Source: RGIG9115 sp045649825 (GTDB lineage: Bacteria > Bacillota > Clostridia > UBA1381). From it: a stretch of DNA of 64,000 bases. This document shows positions 45,632-54,532 of the stretch, in pieces. Where the stretch lies: positions 89,942 through 153,941 of the forward strand of contig JAZRQO010000017.1 in the NCBI GenBank assembly GCA_045649825.1. The letters are read 5' to 3'. The position numbers were made by a program, and so were the translations under genes. The number at the start of each line of letters is the position of its first letter. Position 1 is the first letter of the stretch. The notes under the pieces were generated by a model. The model ran no database searches, was not told where the DNA came from, and worked only from the letters and a program-made list of their open reading frames with translations.

Positions 45632-48079
45632 ATGAATTCTAATTTTACAGAAAAAGCAAAAGCTGCAATAAATCTTGCGCATGATTCTGCTTGCGAACTT
45701 GGACATGGATATATCGGAAGTGAACATTTGTTGCTTGGTCTTATAAAAGAGGGAACGGGAGTTGCTGCGAAAGAGCTTGAGAAGGCCGGCATTACCGAAA
45801 AAGCAGTTATAACCGAAATAGAAAGAGTTATAGGCAAGGGCTTAAGCAGTGACATTACAGTTCAACTGCCACTGACTCCAAGAAGTAAAAGAATACTTGA
45901 AATGAGTGCGTTTGAATCAAGAAGGTTGGGACATGGTTATGTAGGAACAGAGCATATTCTCATGGCGGTTATTCACGACGGCGACGGAGTGGGCGCACGT
46001 ATTCTTAGAACGCTAAATGTAAATACAGGTGCTTTTTATAATAATATTGTATCTGCACTTGATGGTGGAGAAACTGAACATAAGAATAACACTGTAAAAC
46101 AAACACGAAATAGTGGCAGAACACAGTTTCTTGACCAATACAGCAGAGATTTTACACAAATGGCGAGCGAGAATAAGTTTGATCCGATTATAGGTCGTTC
46201 TGATGAAATTGACAGAGTAATTCAGATACTTTCAAGAAGAACAAAAAATAATCCTTGCCTTGTTGGTGAACCGGGAGTGGGTAAAACGGCTGTTGTTGAA
46301 GGTTTGGCTCAAAAAATCGTTTCCGGTAATGTTCCTGAACCGCTTTTAAATAAAAGATTGGTATGCCTTGATTTATCCAGTATGATAGCAGGTGCTAAAT
46401 ACAGAGGCGAATTTGAAGAACGTCTAAAAAAAGTTGTAGACGAAGTGATTGCATCAAAGGACATAATCCTGTTTATTGATGAGGTTCATACAATTGTGGG
46501 TGCAGGAAGCGCTGAGGGGGCTATGGATGCATCTAATATTCTGAAGCCTTCTCTTGCAAGAGGAGATTTGCAACTGATTGGTGCTACTACTATAAATGAA
46601 TACAAAAAGCATATAGAAAAAGATGCAGCACTTGAAAGAAGATTTCAGCCTGTAACCGTTGGCGAGCCTACGGTTGAAGAAACGATAGAAATCCTTAAAG
46701 GGATAAGGGATAAATATGAAGCGCATCACAACGTTAAGATAACCGACAGCGCTCTTGAGGCTGCTGCCAAGCTTTCATACAGATATATTACAGACAGATT
46801 TTTGCCGGACAAGGCAATTGACCTTATTGATGAAACAGCTTCCAAAAAACGTCTTTCCAAACAAGTACGTCCTGATGGTTTGAAAGAACTTGAAAACCGC
46901 CTTGAGGAACTTCAAAAGGATAAGCAAGAAGCTATAATAGGTCAGGATTTTGAAAAAGCAGCACAACTCCGCGATGAAGAAAAGGAACTTACAGAGAAAA
47001 TTAATGAAGCAAAGAAGTGCTGGGAGGATGACGATGCTTCGGGCAGGTTATCAATCGGAGAAGATGATATTGCCGATATTCTTGCAGACTGGACAAATAT
47101 TCCTGCAGGCAAGCTCAAAGAAGGAGAAATGGAAAAGCTTAAAAATCTTGAACAGACACTCCACGAAAGAGTAGTAGGACAAGATGAAGCGGTTGTTGCT
47201 GTAGCTAAAGCAATAAGGCGCGGCAGAGCCGGTCTTAAAGACCCAAAACGACCTGTAGGCTCGTTCCTGTTCCTTGGCCCAACCGGCGTGGGTAAAACGG
47301 AGCTTTCAAAAGCGCTTGCCGAAAGTATGTTTGGTTCTGAAGATGCCCTTATACGTGTTGACATGTCGGAATATATGGAAAAACATTCGGTATCAAAATT
47401 TATTGGCTCACCTCCCGGATATGTTGGGTTTGAAGAAGGTGGACAGCTTACCGAAAAAATACGCCGTAAGCCATACAGCGTTATTCTTTTTGACGAAATA
47501 GAAAAAGCACATCCTGACGTGTTCAATATTCTTCTTCAAGTACTTGAGGATGGAATATTAACTGACGCGCAAGGACGTAAAGTTGATTTTAAAAACACTG
47601 TTATAATTATGACTTCTAATCTTGGTGCTAAGAATATTCTAAATCCGAATACGGGCAGACTTGGTTTCTCAAAGACCGAAGCTGATAAGAACGAAGCAGA
47701 AGAAAACAGCGGTATTAAAGTAAAGGTTATGGATGAGGTAAAAAAATCATTTAAACCTGAATTTTTAAATCGTATTGATGAAATAATAGTGTTCTCACGT
47801 CTAAACAAGGAAGATATTAAAGCGATTGCGTCAATTATGTTAAATGGTCTTTCAAAACGGCTTGAGGCTAACGGTATAACCGTTACATTTGATGATGAAG
47901 CTATATCCAAAATAGCTGATGCCGGGTTTGATCCTATATACGGTGCAAGGCCGCTTCGACGTGCAATTCAGTCAGAGATTGAGGATTTAATCAGCGAAAA
48001 AATTATTGACGGGATTGTTCAAACTGATGATAATATAATTGTATCCGTGGAAAATGGGGAGTTTATTGTGAAAAAATAA
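45632..48079 (+). CDS. clpC: ATP-dependent Clp protease ATP-binding subunit ClpC
   Basis: Hsp100 unfoldase for the ClpP protease, last gene of the CtsR operon. It has 815 residues: two N-terminal Clp repeats (FTEKAKAAINLAHDSA; LTPRSKRILEMS), AAA+ D1 (Walker A GEPGVGKTA near residue 211, Walker B LFIDEVHT), the UVR/middle domain (QDFEKAAQLRDEEKEL near residue 435), and AAA+ D2 (GPTGVGKTE near 548, VILFDEIEKAH). The UVR domain marks ClpC rather than ClpB or ClpA. GGAGG precedes the ATG. Confidence 0.97.
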   Translation: MNSNFTEKAKAAINLAHDSACELGHGYIGSEHLLLGLIKEGTGVAAKELEKAGITEKAVITEIERVIGKGLSSDITVQLPLTPRSKRILEMSAFESRRLGHGYVGTEHILMAVIHDGDGVGARILRTLNVNTGAFYNNIVSALDGGETEHKNNTVKQTRNSGRTQFLDQYSRDFTQMASENKFDPIIGRSDEIDRVIQILSRRTKNNPCLVGEPGVGKTAVVEGLAQKIVSGNVPEPLLNKRLVCLDLSSMIAGAKYRGEFEERLKKVVDEVIASKDIILFIDEVHTIVGAGSAEGAMDASNILKPSLARGDLQLIGATTINEYKKHIEKDAALERRFQPVTVGEPTVEETIEILKGIRDKYEAHHNVKITDSALEAAAKLSYRYITDRFLPDKAIDLIDETASKKRLSKQVRPDGLKELENRLEELQKDKQEAIIGQDFEKAAQLRDEEKELTEKINEAKKCWEDDDASGRLSIGEDDIADILADWTNIPAGKLKEGEMEKLKNLEQTLHERVVGQDEAVVAVAKAIRRGRAGLKDPKRPVGSFLFLGPTGVGKTELSKALAESMFGSEDALIRVDMSEYMEKHSVSKFIGSPPGYVGFEEGGQLTEKIRRKPYSVILFDEIEKAHPDVFNILLQVLEDGILTDAQGRKVDFKNTVIIMTSNLGAKNILNPNTGRLGFSKTEADKNEAEENSGIKVKVMDEVKKSFKPEFLNRIDEIIVFSRLNKEDIKAIASIMLNGLSKRLEANGITVTFDDEAISKIADAGFDPIYGARPLRRAIQSEIEDLISEKIIDGIVQTDDNIIVSVENGEFIVKK

Positions 48080-48152
48080 CACACCAGGTGTGCAAGCTCC
48101 TTTTCTAAAAAAACATTAATGTTACAATTTTCTGAAAATTTTAATAAAACTA

Positions 48153-48168
48153 TTGCAATGTATTGTGT
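48153..48168 (+). promoter_or_regulatory. Candidate NrdR box 1
   Basis: The core CAATGTATTG followed by TGT fits the NrdR box pattern CwATATATwG with one central mismatch. It starts on the -35 hexamer of the nrdR promoter. Confidence 0.6.
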
Positions 48169-48181
48169 TTTGAAGTATAAT
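48153..48181 (+). promoter_or_regulatory. SigA promoter of nrdR
   Basis: TTGCAA (48153-48158), 17-bp spacer, TATAAT (48176-48181). The clpC-nrdR gap also has a CACACC/GGTGTG dyad at 48081-48093. Confidence 0.88.
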
Positions 48182-48183
48182 AA

Positions 48184-48199
48184 ATACAATATATTGGGG
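48184..48199 (+). promoter_or_regulatory. Candidate NrdR box 2
   Basis: The core CAATATATTG is a perfect match to the NrdR box core. It lies just after the -10 box over the predicted start of transcription, 31 bp (about three helical turns) from box 1. Confidence 0.68.
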
Positions 48200-48209
48200 G
48201 TGTGTTTCT

Positions 48210-48665
48210 ATGAAATGTCCATATTGTAATTTTACTGAGAGCAAGGTTATTGATTCCAGACCTGTCGACGATGGTGGTTCTATAAGAAGACGTCGTGAGT
48301 GTCTTAAGTGCAACAAGCGATTTACAACTTATGAAACCCTAGAAACAATTGCTCTTGTAGTGGTAAAGCGTGATATGTCACGTCAACCGTATGATCGTAA
48401 CAAGGTGCTTGGAGGTCTTATGCGTGCGTGTGAAAAAAGACCTGTTTCTCTCAGCCAGATGGAGGCTATAGCTGATGATATAGAAAGCGAACTTTATCAG
48501 CTTATGGTGCGTGAAATCGAAAGTAATACAATAGGCGAGAAGATTATGGAAAAACTCAGACTTCTTGATGAAGTTGCATATGTCAGATTTGCATCAGTGT
48601 ATAAGCGATTTAACGATATTGAAACATTTATGGAAGAACTCCAGGAACTTAAGAATAATAAATAA
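48210..48665 (+). CDS. nrdR: Transcriptional repressor NrdR
   Basis: An ATP-cone repressor of ribonucleotide reductase genes. It has 151 residues: N-terminal zinc ribbon (MKCPYCNFTESKVIDSR, then ECLKCNKRFTTYE) and an ATP-cone domain (VVKRDMSRQPYDRNKVLGGL). GGGGGTG precedes the ATG. The nrd genes it would control are not in the window; the upstream boxes suggest it also controls itself. Confidence 0.96.
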   Translation: MKCPYCNFTESKVIDSRPVDDGGSIRRRRECLKCNKRFTTYETLETIALVVVKRDMSRQPYDRNKVLGGLMRACEKRPVSLSQMEAIADDIESELYQLMVREIESNTIGEKIMEKLRLLDEVAYVRFASVYKRFNDIETFMEELQELKNNK

Positions 48666-48694
48666 TCAGGCAGCTTTAGTGTTGCTTAGGCTAT

Positions 48695-48728
48695 ATGCGG
48701 CGGATGAACTTCGCCGCATTTGCAGGTT
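48695..48728 (+). terminator. Hairpin between nrdR and mnmE, weak terminator
   Basis: ATGCGGCG / CGCCGCAT, 8-bp GC-rich stem with a 9-base loop, followed by TTGCAGGTTTTG. The T tract is interrupted. Confidence 0.5.
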
Positions 48729-48744
48729 TTGAAAGGAATTATTT

Positions 48745-50085
48745 ATGGAACGTACAATTGCCGCAATTGCTACTCCTCACGGAAGCGGAGGTATATCTGT
48801 AATCCGCATAAGTGGTGATAATGCAATTGCAATCGCAAACAGTGTTTTTTCAGGTAGTCTTGAAACTGCCGAAAGTCATACAGTTCATTACGGTTATATT
48901 GTAAAAGACGGAAAATATATTGACGAAGTCCTTGCAACGGTCATGAAAGCCCCACGTACGTTTACCCGTGAGGATGTAGTTGAAATCAGTACTCATGGCG
49001 GCATATCTGTAACTAATAGAGTGCTTGACTGCATTATTTCGGCAGGTGCTTCGTATGCTGAGCCCGGGGAATTTACAAAGCGTGCTTTTATGAACGGACG
49101 TATAGACCTTACAAAAGCAGAAGCAGTTATTGACCTTATAAATTCTGAAAATCAGATGGCAGAGCAAAACGCTGTAAATCAGCTTAGAGGCTCATTATCT
49201 AAGGCTATAGATTTTATGCGTGACGGTCTTATAAATCTTGCGGCACATATGCAAGTTTCTATAGATTACCCTGACGAAGATTTGGAAGAAATTACAATAG
49301 ACGATATTTTTGAAATACTAACTAAAAATATTTATGAGGTAGATAGGCTCATAACTTCTGCTGATAACGGAAGAATTATAAAAGACGGAATTAAAACTGT
49401 AATTGCAGGTAAGCCAAATGTTGGAAAATCTGCTCTTATGAATAGAATAACGGGTGTTGAAAAAGCGATTGTAACAGACGTTGCAGGAACAACCCGTGAC
49501 GTGATTGAAGAAAATGTTTCTTTTGATGGAATTCCTATAAAACTTATTGATACCGCAGGTATACATGATACGGATGATGTGGTAGAAAAAATCGGTGTAG
49601 GGAAGTCCATAAAATCTGTTGAAAATGCAGACCTTGTTATTCTTTTGATTAACGCTTCTGAGGCTCCGTCTGCTGATGATATGAAAATAATTGAGCAGAC
49701 TTCAAACAAAAAGCGGATTATTGCCGCTAATAAATGTGACGTGTGCGTGTGTGCCGAGTCAGAAAAACTTTCAGATGTGCTTATTTCTGCCGAAACAGGA
49801 GAGGGGATAGAACTTCTGATTTCACGAATTAAGGATATGTATTCCCTCGGTGAGATAAATTCAGGAAGAGGCGAAATAATTACAAATATGCGTCATAAAG
49901 AGGCTCTAATCGGTTGCAAAGAGGCACTTTGCCGAGCTGTAAATTCTCTTGAAACAGGATTGCCTCAGGATTTAGCTGCGATGGATATTAATATAGCGAT
50001 AGATTGTTTGGGAGAAATTACAGGAGCGACAGTTTCAGAAGATATTGTTGCGGCGGTATTTAAGAATTTTTGTGTAGGCAAATAA
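48745..50085 (+). CDS. mnmE: tRNA uridine-5-carboxymethylaminomethyl GTPase MnmE
   Basis: With MnmG it modifies U34 of tRNAs to cmnm5U. It has 446 residues: N-terminal folate-binding domain (TIAAIATPHGSGGISVIRISG), helical domain, inserted GTPase domain (G1 GKPNVGKSAL near residue 222, G2 TTRDVIEE, G3 DTAGIHDT, G4 NKCD) and the C-terminal CVGK with the family's essential cysteine. Its TAA stop coincides with the left end of a repeat copy. mnmG, often next to it, is absent here. Confidence 0.97.
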   Translation: MERTIAAIATPHGSGGISVIRISGDNAIAIANSVFSGSLETAESHTVHYGYIVKDGKYIDEVLATVMKAPRTFTREDVVEISTHGGISVTNRVLDCIISAGASYAEPGEFTKRAFMNGRIDLTKAEAVIDLINSENQMAEQNAVNQLRGSLSKAIDFMRDGLINLAAHMQVSIDYPDEDLEEITIDDIFEILTKNIYEVDRLITSADNGRIIKDGIKTVIAGKPNVGKSALMNRITGVEKAIVTDVAGTTRDVIEENVSFDGIPIKLIDTAGIHDTDDVVEKIGVGKSIKSVENADLVILLINASEAPSADDMKIIEQTSNKKRIIAANKCDVCVCAESEKLSDVLISAETGEGIELLISRIKDMYSLGEINSGRGEIITNMRHKEALIGCKEALCRAVNSLETGLPQDLAAMDINIAIDCLGEITGATVSEDIVAAVFKNFCVGK

Positions 50086-50166
50086 AAAAGAGGGGGGATA
50101 AAGGAAATCTTTTTTTGAACAAGCTAATTTGCGAACGTTGCGCACAAATTCCTATATTATAAAATA
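50083..50166. repeat. Third, internally deleted copy of the ~110-bp structured repeat
   Basis: Shares ATAAAAAAGA at the left, then GGGGG-ATAAAGGAAATC and the AAGCTAATTTGC ... CAAATTCCTATATTAT end with the two copies at 43434-43654. About 30 bases in the middle, including the C-rich arm, are missing, and the second hairpin has lost pairs. It begins at the mnmE stop codon and is followed by the terminator. Confidence 0.88.
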
Positions 50167-50167
50167 G

Positions 50168-50206
50168 AAAACTGTTTCAATTTTGGTATTGAAACAGTTT
50201 TTGTTT
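50168..50206. terminator. Bidirectional terminator between mnmE and the SLH gene
   Basis: 13-bp stem AAAACTGTTTCAA / TTGAAACAGTTTT with an 8-base loop, followed by TGTTTTATT; A runs on the other side serve the minus strand. Confidence 0.92.
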
Positions 50207-51786
50207 TATTTTATTACATTGTAGAACATTTTAGAGGTCTCACCACGGGTTGCAGTTTCAAAGGGTGAAAATGTATTATTTTCTCGTCCGTTAATAATTC
50301 CTGAGTTTTTTAAAAACTCAACAGCTCCACGGGCGTAAACATCAATAATATCATTGTCTGCAAATGAAGGTTTTATTTCGGTTTCTTTTTCTATGCCTTT
50401 ATATGTGATATAACGGTAAAGCATTGTTGCAAGTTCCTGACGTGTTATTGGTGCATCAGGCATAAATTCGTTTTCAGACTTACCTGTTGTAATACCTGTT
50501 TTATAACAGAAATATACGCCTTTAGCATACCAAGAGTCTTGTTCTACGTCGACAAACGGCATATCAGAAACAGTTTCGTTTGATTCGTAACGCGCAAGAA
50601 TTGTTGCAAACTCTCCTCTCGTGATATTATCATTAATTCCGAAAGTCCCATCAGGTCTTCCGTTTAGAATTCCGTTTGAAGAAAAGAAATCAATAGCTTC
50701 TTTTGCAAAATGTTCATCAGAAACGTCTGAAAAGGTAATAGGTAATGGTTTTTCTTCGACTTCAGGAGTGTTTTGTTCGGAATTATCCTTATCAGGTTCA
50801 GGTAAAGAAGGAGGTGCAGTTACAGGTTCAAGGTTTTTTAATTTTTTTAGTGCTTTATCTACAGCTTTTTGAGAAATATTTATAATTTCTGCTACAACAA
50901 TTGCATCATAAAACTTCTTTTTATTGTTCTCATTTGAAAGCAAAAGCCCCATATCATTATCTTTAATTATTTCAGCTAATTTAATATATAGTTCTGACTT
51001 GTCGGCGGGAGTTATTATAGGAGCATCGGAACCGTATAATGAAGCTCCAACGTCAGCACCCTTGCCAAATACCGAAAACTGAACTCTTATAACATCCTCG
51101 TCAACAACAGGAATAGCCGAAGCTTTCACGTTAGGGAATTTGTTATTCACAGAATAAACAAAGCATGAGTCTGATGTGTAATCTCCTGAATTGAGATATG
51201 TTTTGTCCATGCTTTCGGGAAGATACCGTCCTAAATTGGAGAAAAGATAGTTAGGTACTTCCACTTCTTCCGGGTCGTTTATATTCGTTTCTATACCCTG
51301 ATATATGGAGGTTAATTCAAAATCATCTTCCAATGTTCCGCTATATAATAATGGTCGTGCTGTTTTATAGTTTTTTGTTTCCATAACTTCTTGTATTACC
51401 TTTGATACAGGTTGATACTTAGGCACCTTGATGAATTCTGGAAACACGATAAAACCCTTTTGTAAAACAAGATTTTCTATTGAAATGCATACAGTTATAG
51501 TCTTGTTTCTGTGGTGTACGGATATCATATTTTCGGCTGCATCATTCAGTACAGAATATATATCTGCTTGGTTTGACGCGTTGTCAATTGCAGTCAAACC
51601 CGCATTGTATGCCGCTTTAAGCTCAGTCCAAGCATTTTCACTGTAGTCGAATTCATCATATAAAGAAAATATTGAGCTAAGTTCAGCTTTTGCGTTGTTT
51701 TTTGTTGCAGTATCCTCTGCACATACAAATGTATTAAAGAACGTGCTTAAAAAAGCCGCGATTAATAACAAACTTATTTTTTTCAT
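50206..51786 (-). CDS. Secreted SLH-domain cell-surface protein with DUF4430-like domain
   Basis: A 526-residue surface protein. The signal peptide MKKISLLLIAAFLSTFFNTF ends near VCAE; a helical FIVAR-like segment (about 35-90) follows. A domain at about 95-270 contains CFVYSVNNKFPNVKASAIPV and VIRVQFSVFGKGADVG, resembling DUF4430/transcobalamin-like modules. A Pro/Glu linker (PSLPEPDKDNSEQNTPEVEE) leads to three SLH repeats (FSDVSDEHFAKEAIDF; FVDVEQDSWYAKGVYF; FADNDIIDVYARGAVEF), which anchor to pyruvylated wall polymer. It lies 25 bases after queA with an AGAGG site. Ligand unknown. Confidence 0.87.
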   Translation of the reverse strand: MKKISLLLIAAFLSTFFNTFVCAEDTATKNNAKAELSSIFSLYDEFDYSENAWTELKAAYNAGLTAIDNASNQADIYSVLNDAAENMISVHHRNKTITVCISIENLVLQKGFIVFPEFIKVPKYQPVSKVIQEVMETKNYKTARPLLYSGTLEDDFELTSIYQGIETNINDPEEVEVPNYLFSNLGRYLPESMDKTYLNSGDYTSDSCFVYSVNNKFPNVKASAIPVVDEDVIRVQFSVFGKGADVGASLYGSDAPIITPADKSELYIKLAEIIKDNDMGLLLSNENNKKKFYDAIVVAEIINISQKAVDKALKKLKNLEPVTAPPSLPEPDKDNSEQNTPEVEEKPLPITFSDVSDEHFAKEAIDFFSSNGILNGRPDGTFGINDNITRGEFATILARYESNETVSDMPFVDVEQDSWYAKGVYFCYKTGITTGKSENEFMPDAPITRQELATMLYRYITYKGIEKETEIKPSFADNDIIDVYARGAVEFLKNSGIINGRENNTFSPFETATRGETSKMFYNVIK

Positions 51787-51811
51787 ATTATACCTCTTAA
51801 ACTTAAAGTAT

Positions 51812-52837
51812 TTATTTTATAAACATAGCATCTCCGAAAGAAAAAAATCTGTATTTTTCCTTAACTGCAGTGTTATATGCTTTCATTATATTATCCTTAC
51901 CTGCCAGAGCGCTCACAAGCATAATCAAAGTGGATTCAGGCAGATGAAAATTAGTAATCAAAGCGTCAATCACATTGAATTTTTTGCCGGGATAAATAAA
52001 TATATCCGTCCATCCTGATTTTTCGGCGAGCGGTAGCCCGTCCATTCCTGCTGTTTCAAGAACTCTTGTTGCGGTTGTACCTACGGATATTACTTTGTTA
52101 CCGTTTTGCTTTGTTCGATTTATAAGTTCAGCAGTTTCTGCAGGAAGGTTGTAAAATTCAGAATGCATTTTATGGTCTTCAATTTTATCTACCTTAACTG
52201 GTCTGAATGTTCCAAGTCCTACATGGAGTGTTACAAAGCCTATATTTATGCCTTTATTCTTGATGCCCGTTAAAAGCTCTTCCGTAAAATGCAATCCTGC
52301 TGTTGGTGCGGCAGCTGAACCGTCATTCTTTGCATAAACAGTCTGATACCTTTCGGGGTCATTCAGTTTTTCAGTAATATAATGGGGAAGAGGCATTTCT
52401 CCAAGCTTGCCGAGAACGTCCTCAAAAACTCCATCATATTCAAATCTGACAAGGCGATTTCCTTCGTTTACAATGTCCAGCACTTCAGCTTTAAGCTCGC
52501 CGTTACCGAAAACAAACCTGTGTCCGGGTTTTGCACGTCTGCCGGGTTTGAGAATAACCTCCCAGTCTGTAAGGCTTTTTTTGCTCAGTAGCAAAAACTC
52601 AATGGCTCCGTCTGTATCTTCTCGTTTGCCATAAAGTCGTGCCGGAATAACTCTTGTATCGTTAAGGATAAGTGTATCGCCGGGATTTAAATGCTCGCAT
52701 ATATTGTTAAAATGCTTATGTTCTATGTCGCCTGTTGTTTTATCCAGAACAAGCAGCCGCGAAGAGCTTCTGTCTTTTAGCGGAGTTTGAGCTATAAGCT
52801 CCTGTGGTAAATCGTAGTAGAAATCGTGAGTGTTCAT
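51812..52837 (-). CDS. queA: S-adenosylmethionine:tRNA ribosyltransferase-isomerase QueA
   Basis: Converts preQ1 in tRNA to epoxyqueuosine using the ribosyl group of SAM. It has 341 residues: starts MNTHDFYYDLPQELIAQTPL, then the family motifs LNDTRVIPARLYG, AAPTAGLHFTEELL and TLHVGLGTFRPV. The start at 52837 is chosen from family alignment; an upstream extension overlaps the amidase gene. tgt, its frequent neighbour, is absent from the window. It is read from the ruv operon, 1 base after the amidase stop region. Confidence 0.96.
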   Translation of the reverse strand: MNTHDFYYDLPQELIAQTPLKDRSSSRLLVLDKTTGDIEHKHFNNICEHLNPGDTLILNDTRVIPARLYGKREDTDGAIEFLLLSKKSLTDWEVILKPGRRAKPGHRFVFGNGELKAEVLDIVNEGNRLVRFEYDGVFEDVLGKLGEMPLPHYITEKLNDPERYQTVYAKNDGSAAAPTAGLHFTEELLTGIKNKGINIGFVTLHVGLGTFRPVKVDKIEDHKMHSEFYNLPAETAELINRTKQNGNKVISVGTTATRVLETAGMDGLPLAEKSGWTDIFIYPGKKFNVIDALITNFHLPESTLIMLVSALAGKDNIMKAYNTAVKEKYRFFSFGDAMFIK

Positions 52838-52838
52838 A

Positions 52839-54515
52839 TTATTGTGTTTTCTCCCATTCTTCAAGAGCTTTCTTTCTCTCGGTAAGTAATTCGTTTCTGT
52901 TTGACGGGATTTCGATTTTATCAATACCTTTTATAATCCCTGCAGCAATGGCTTCAGCTGTTTTTTGTTGATATGATGATGATACCATATTTGAAAGTTC
53001 AGATTCGTTTGATATAAAACCTACTTCAATCAAAACAGCCGGCATTATTGATGATCTTGTAACAAGATGTTCTGATTGCTTCACACCTCTGTCTTTTGAT
53101 TTAAGATTTGCAATCAGATATTCCTGTATGTATTTTGCAAGATAACTGCTCTTTAGCTTGTATGATGTGTCATTATTAAGGGATGCATAAAAGGTTTCTG
53201 TTCCGGAAGCGTCGGGGTTAGATTCAACTGAATTAATGTGAATACTTATAAACGCTGCTGCGTTTGAGTTGTTTGCAAAATCAGCTCTTGCCTGAAGTGT
53301 AGGATACACATCAGTTTCTCTTGTGAGTTTAACGGTGTAACCGCGGCTTTCAAGAACCGTTTTAACTCTCTTTGCTATTTGGAGAGTAAGGTTTTTTTCC
53401 AAAACAGTATCTTCACCCAGATGCCCTGTTGCACCGCCGTCTTTACCTCCGTGACCGGCATCGATAACAATCAATTTATCGCTGTTTTTATGTTCAGCAT
53501 AGGGAATATCTGTTATGGTAACAGGTTTTTGGGTTTCAACGGGTATCTGAGTAGGTGTTGGTTTAGGTGTTGCTGCAGGCTGACTGTTTGTAACTAAAGT
53601 CACTTTAGAATTAGAGGAGCCTACTGTTCCTATTTTAACCGTAACGGTATTATTTGCAAGTGTGACTACTGTAGAAGAAATATTCTCTGCATCGAAAACA
53701 AGTCTTGCACGGCCGTTTTCATAGCCTACTCTGATTTTGCTGATTCCATTTATATCTACTGCATATGCTGAGTTTGTTTTATAATTGCAATTATATATAT
53801 CAACTACAAGTCTTGTTGGGTTAGAAAGGATGAAGCCGTCTAACTTTCCGGGTGTACCGCTTATTGTTGCTTTAGCAGTTACAAATCCGTTACCTGAATC
53901 AGAAAATGTGAGTTTTGTTATATTTGCGGTAACGTTTATAGTTTGAGTAGCAGTAGCCGTTGGCTTTGGAGTTGTGGTTGGTTTTGGTGTTGAAGTTGGC
54001 TTCGGCGTTGAAGTTACAGTGGGTTTAGGTGTTGATGCAGAAGTTGTGGAAATGCTTATAACAGGGTCTCTAAACTCAACATTCATTTTAAGGCTTTCTG
54101 ATATAAATCTCACAGGTACCATCGTTTTGGCGGGATCACCCACTTTGTTTATAAGCTTTGGCACCGCATTGTCAGGTATCATAGCCTTCTTTCCGTTTAT
54201 ATACGCCGCAGGATTGTTTATATAAAGCGATATACTGTTGCTTTTATATGCAATTTCTACGCACTTGGTTTTTTCTAAATACGAAACGGTTGCTCCGAGA
54301 GCTTCAAATACTTCTCTTACAGGAACAAGAGCCCTGTCGTTAAAAATTATGGGGTCTAACGGAAGTTTAAGCTTTTTGCCGTTAACGTGAAGCTCATAAA
54401 TTGAACCTGTATATTCTGTTCTGATTCCGTCGTATTCAATTGTAAGAGCAGATGCGTTAACTGTTCCGAAAATAAGTACAATTAACATCGAAAACGTAAA
54501 AATCAGCTTTTTCAT
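52839..54515 (-). CDS. Secreted N-acetylmuramoyl-L-alanine amidase with stalk and AMIN domains
   Basis: A 558-residue wall hydrolase. Order: signal peptide (about 1-24), copper-amine-oxidase-like stalk domain (about 28-155; IIFNDRALVPVREVFEALGA), a Thr/Pro/Lys linker with TPKPT repeats (about 160-190), AMIN domain (about 193-300; binds peptidoglycan or pili), a second Pro-rich linker, and amidase_3 (about 345-525). Zinc ligands are visible in VIDAGHGGKDGGA and SIHINSV, and the catalytic Glu in LIEVGFISNESE. It sits between ruvB and queA, where many Clostridia carry spoIID-like wall genes. AAAGGAG precedes the ATG. Confidence 0.93.
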   Translation of the reverse strand: MKKLIFTFSMLIVLIFGTVNASALTIEYDGIRTEYTGSIYELHVNGKKLKLPLDPIIFNDRALVPVREVFEALGATVSYLEKTKCVEIAYKSNSISLYINNPAAYINGKKAMIPDNAVPKLINKVGDPAKTMVPVRFISESLKMNVEFRDPVISISTTSASTPKPTVTSTPKPTSTPKPTTTPKPTATATQTINVTANITKLTFSDSGNGFVTAKATISGTPGKLDGFILSNPTRLVVDIYNCNYKTNSAYAVDINGISKIRVGYENGRARLVFDAENISSTVVTLANNTVTVKIGTVGSSNSKVTLVTNSQPAATPKPTPTQIPVETQKPVTITDIPYAEHKNSDKLIVIDAGHGGKDGGATGHLGEDTVLEKNLTLQIAKRVKTVLESRGYTVKLTRETDVYPTLQARADFANNSNAAAFISIHINSVESNPDASGTETFYASLNNDTSYKLKSSYLAKYIQEYLIANLKSKDRGVKQSEHLVTRSSIMPAVLIEVGFISNESELSNMVSSSYQQKTAEAIAAGIIKGIDKIEIPSNRNELLTERKKALEEWEKTQ

Positions 54516-54532
54516 TCCGTTATTCTCCTTTC

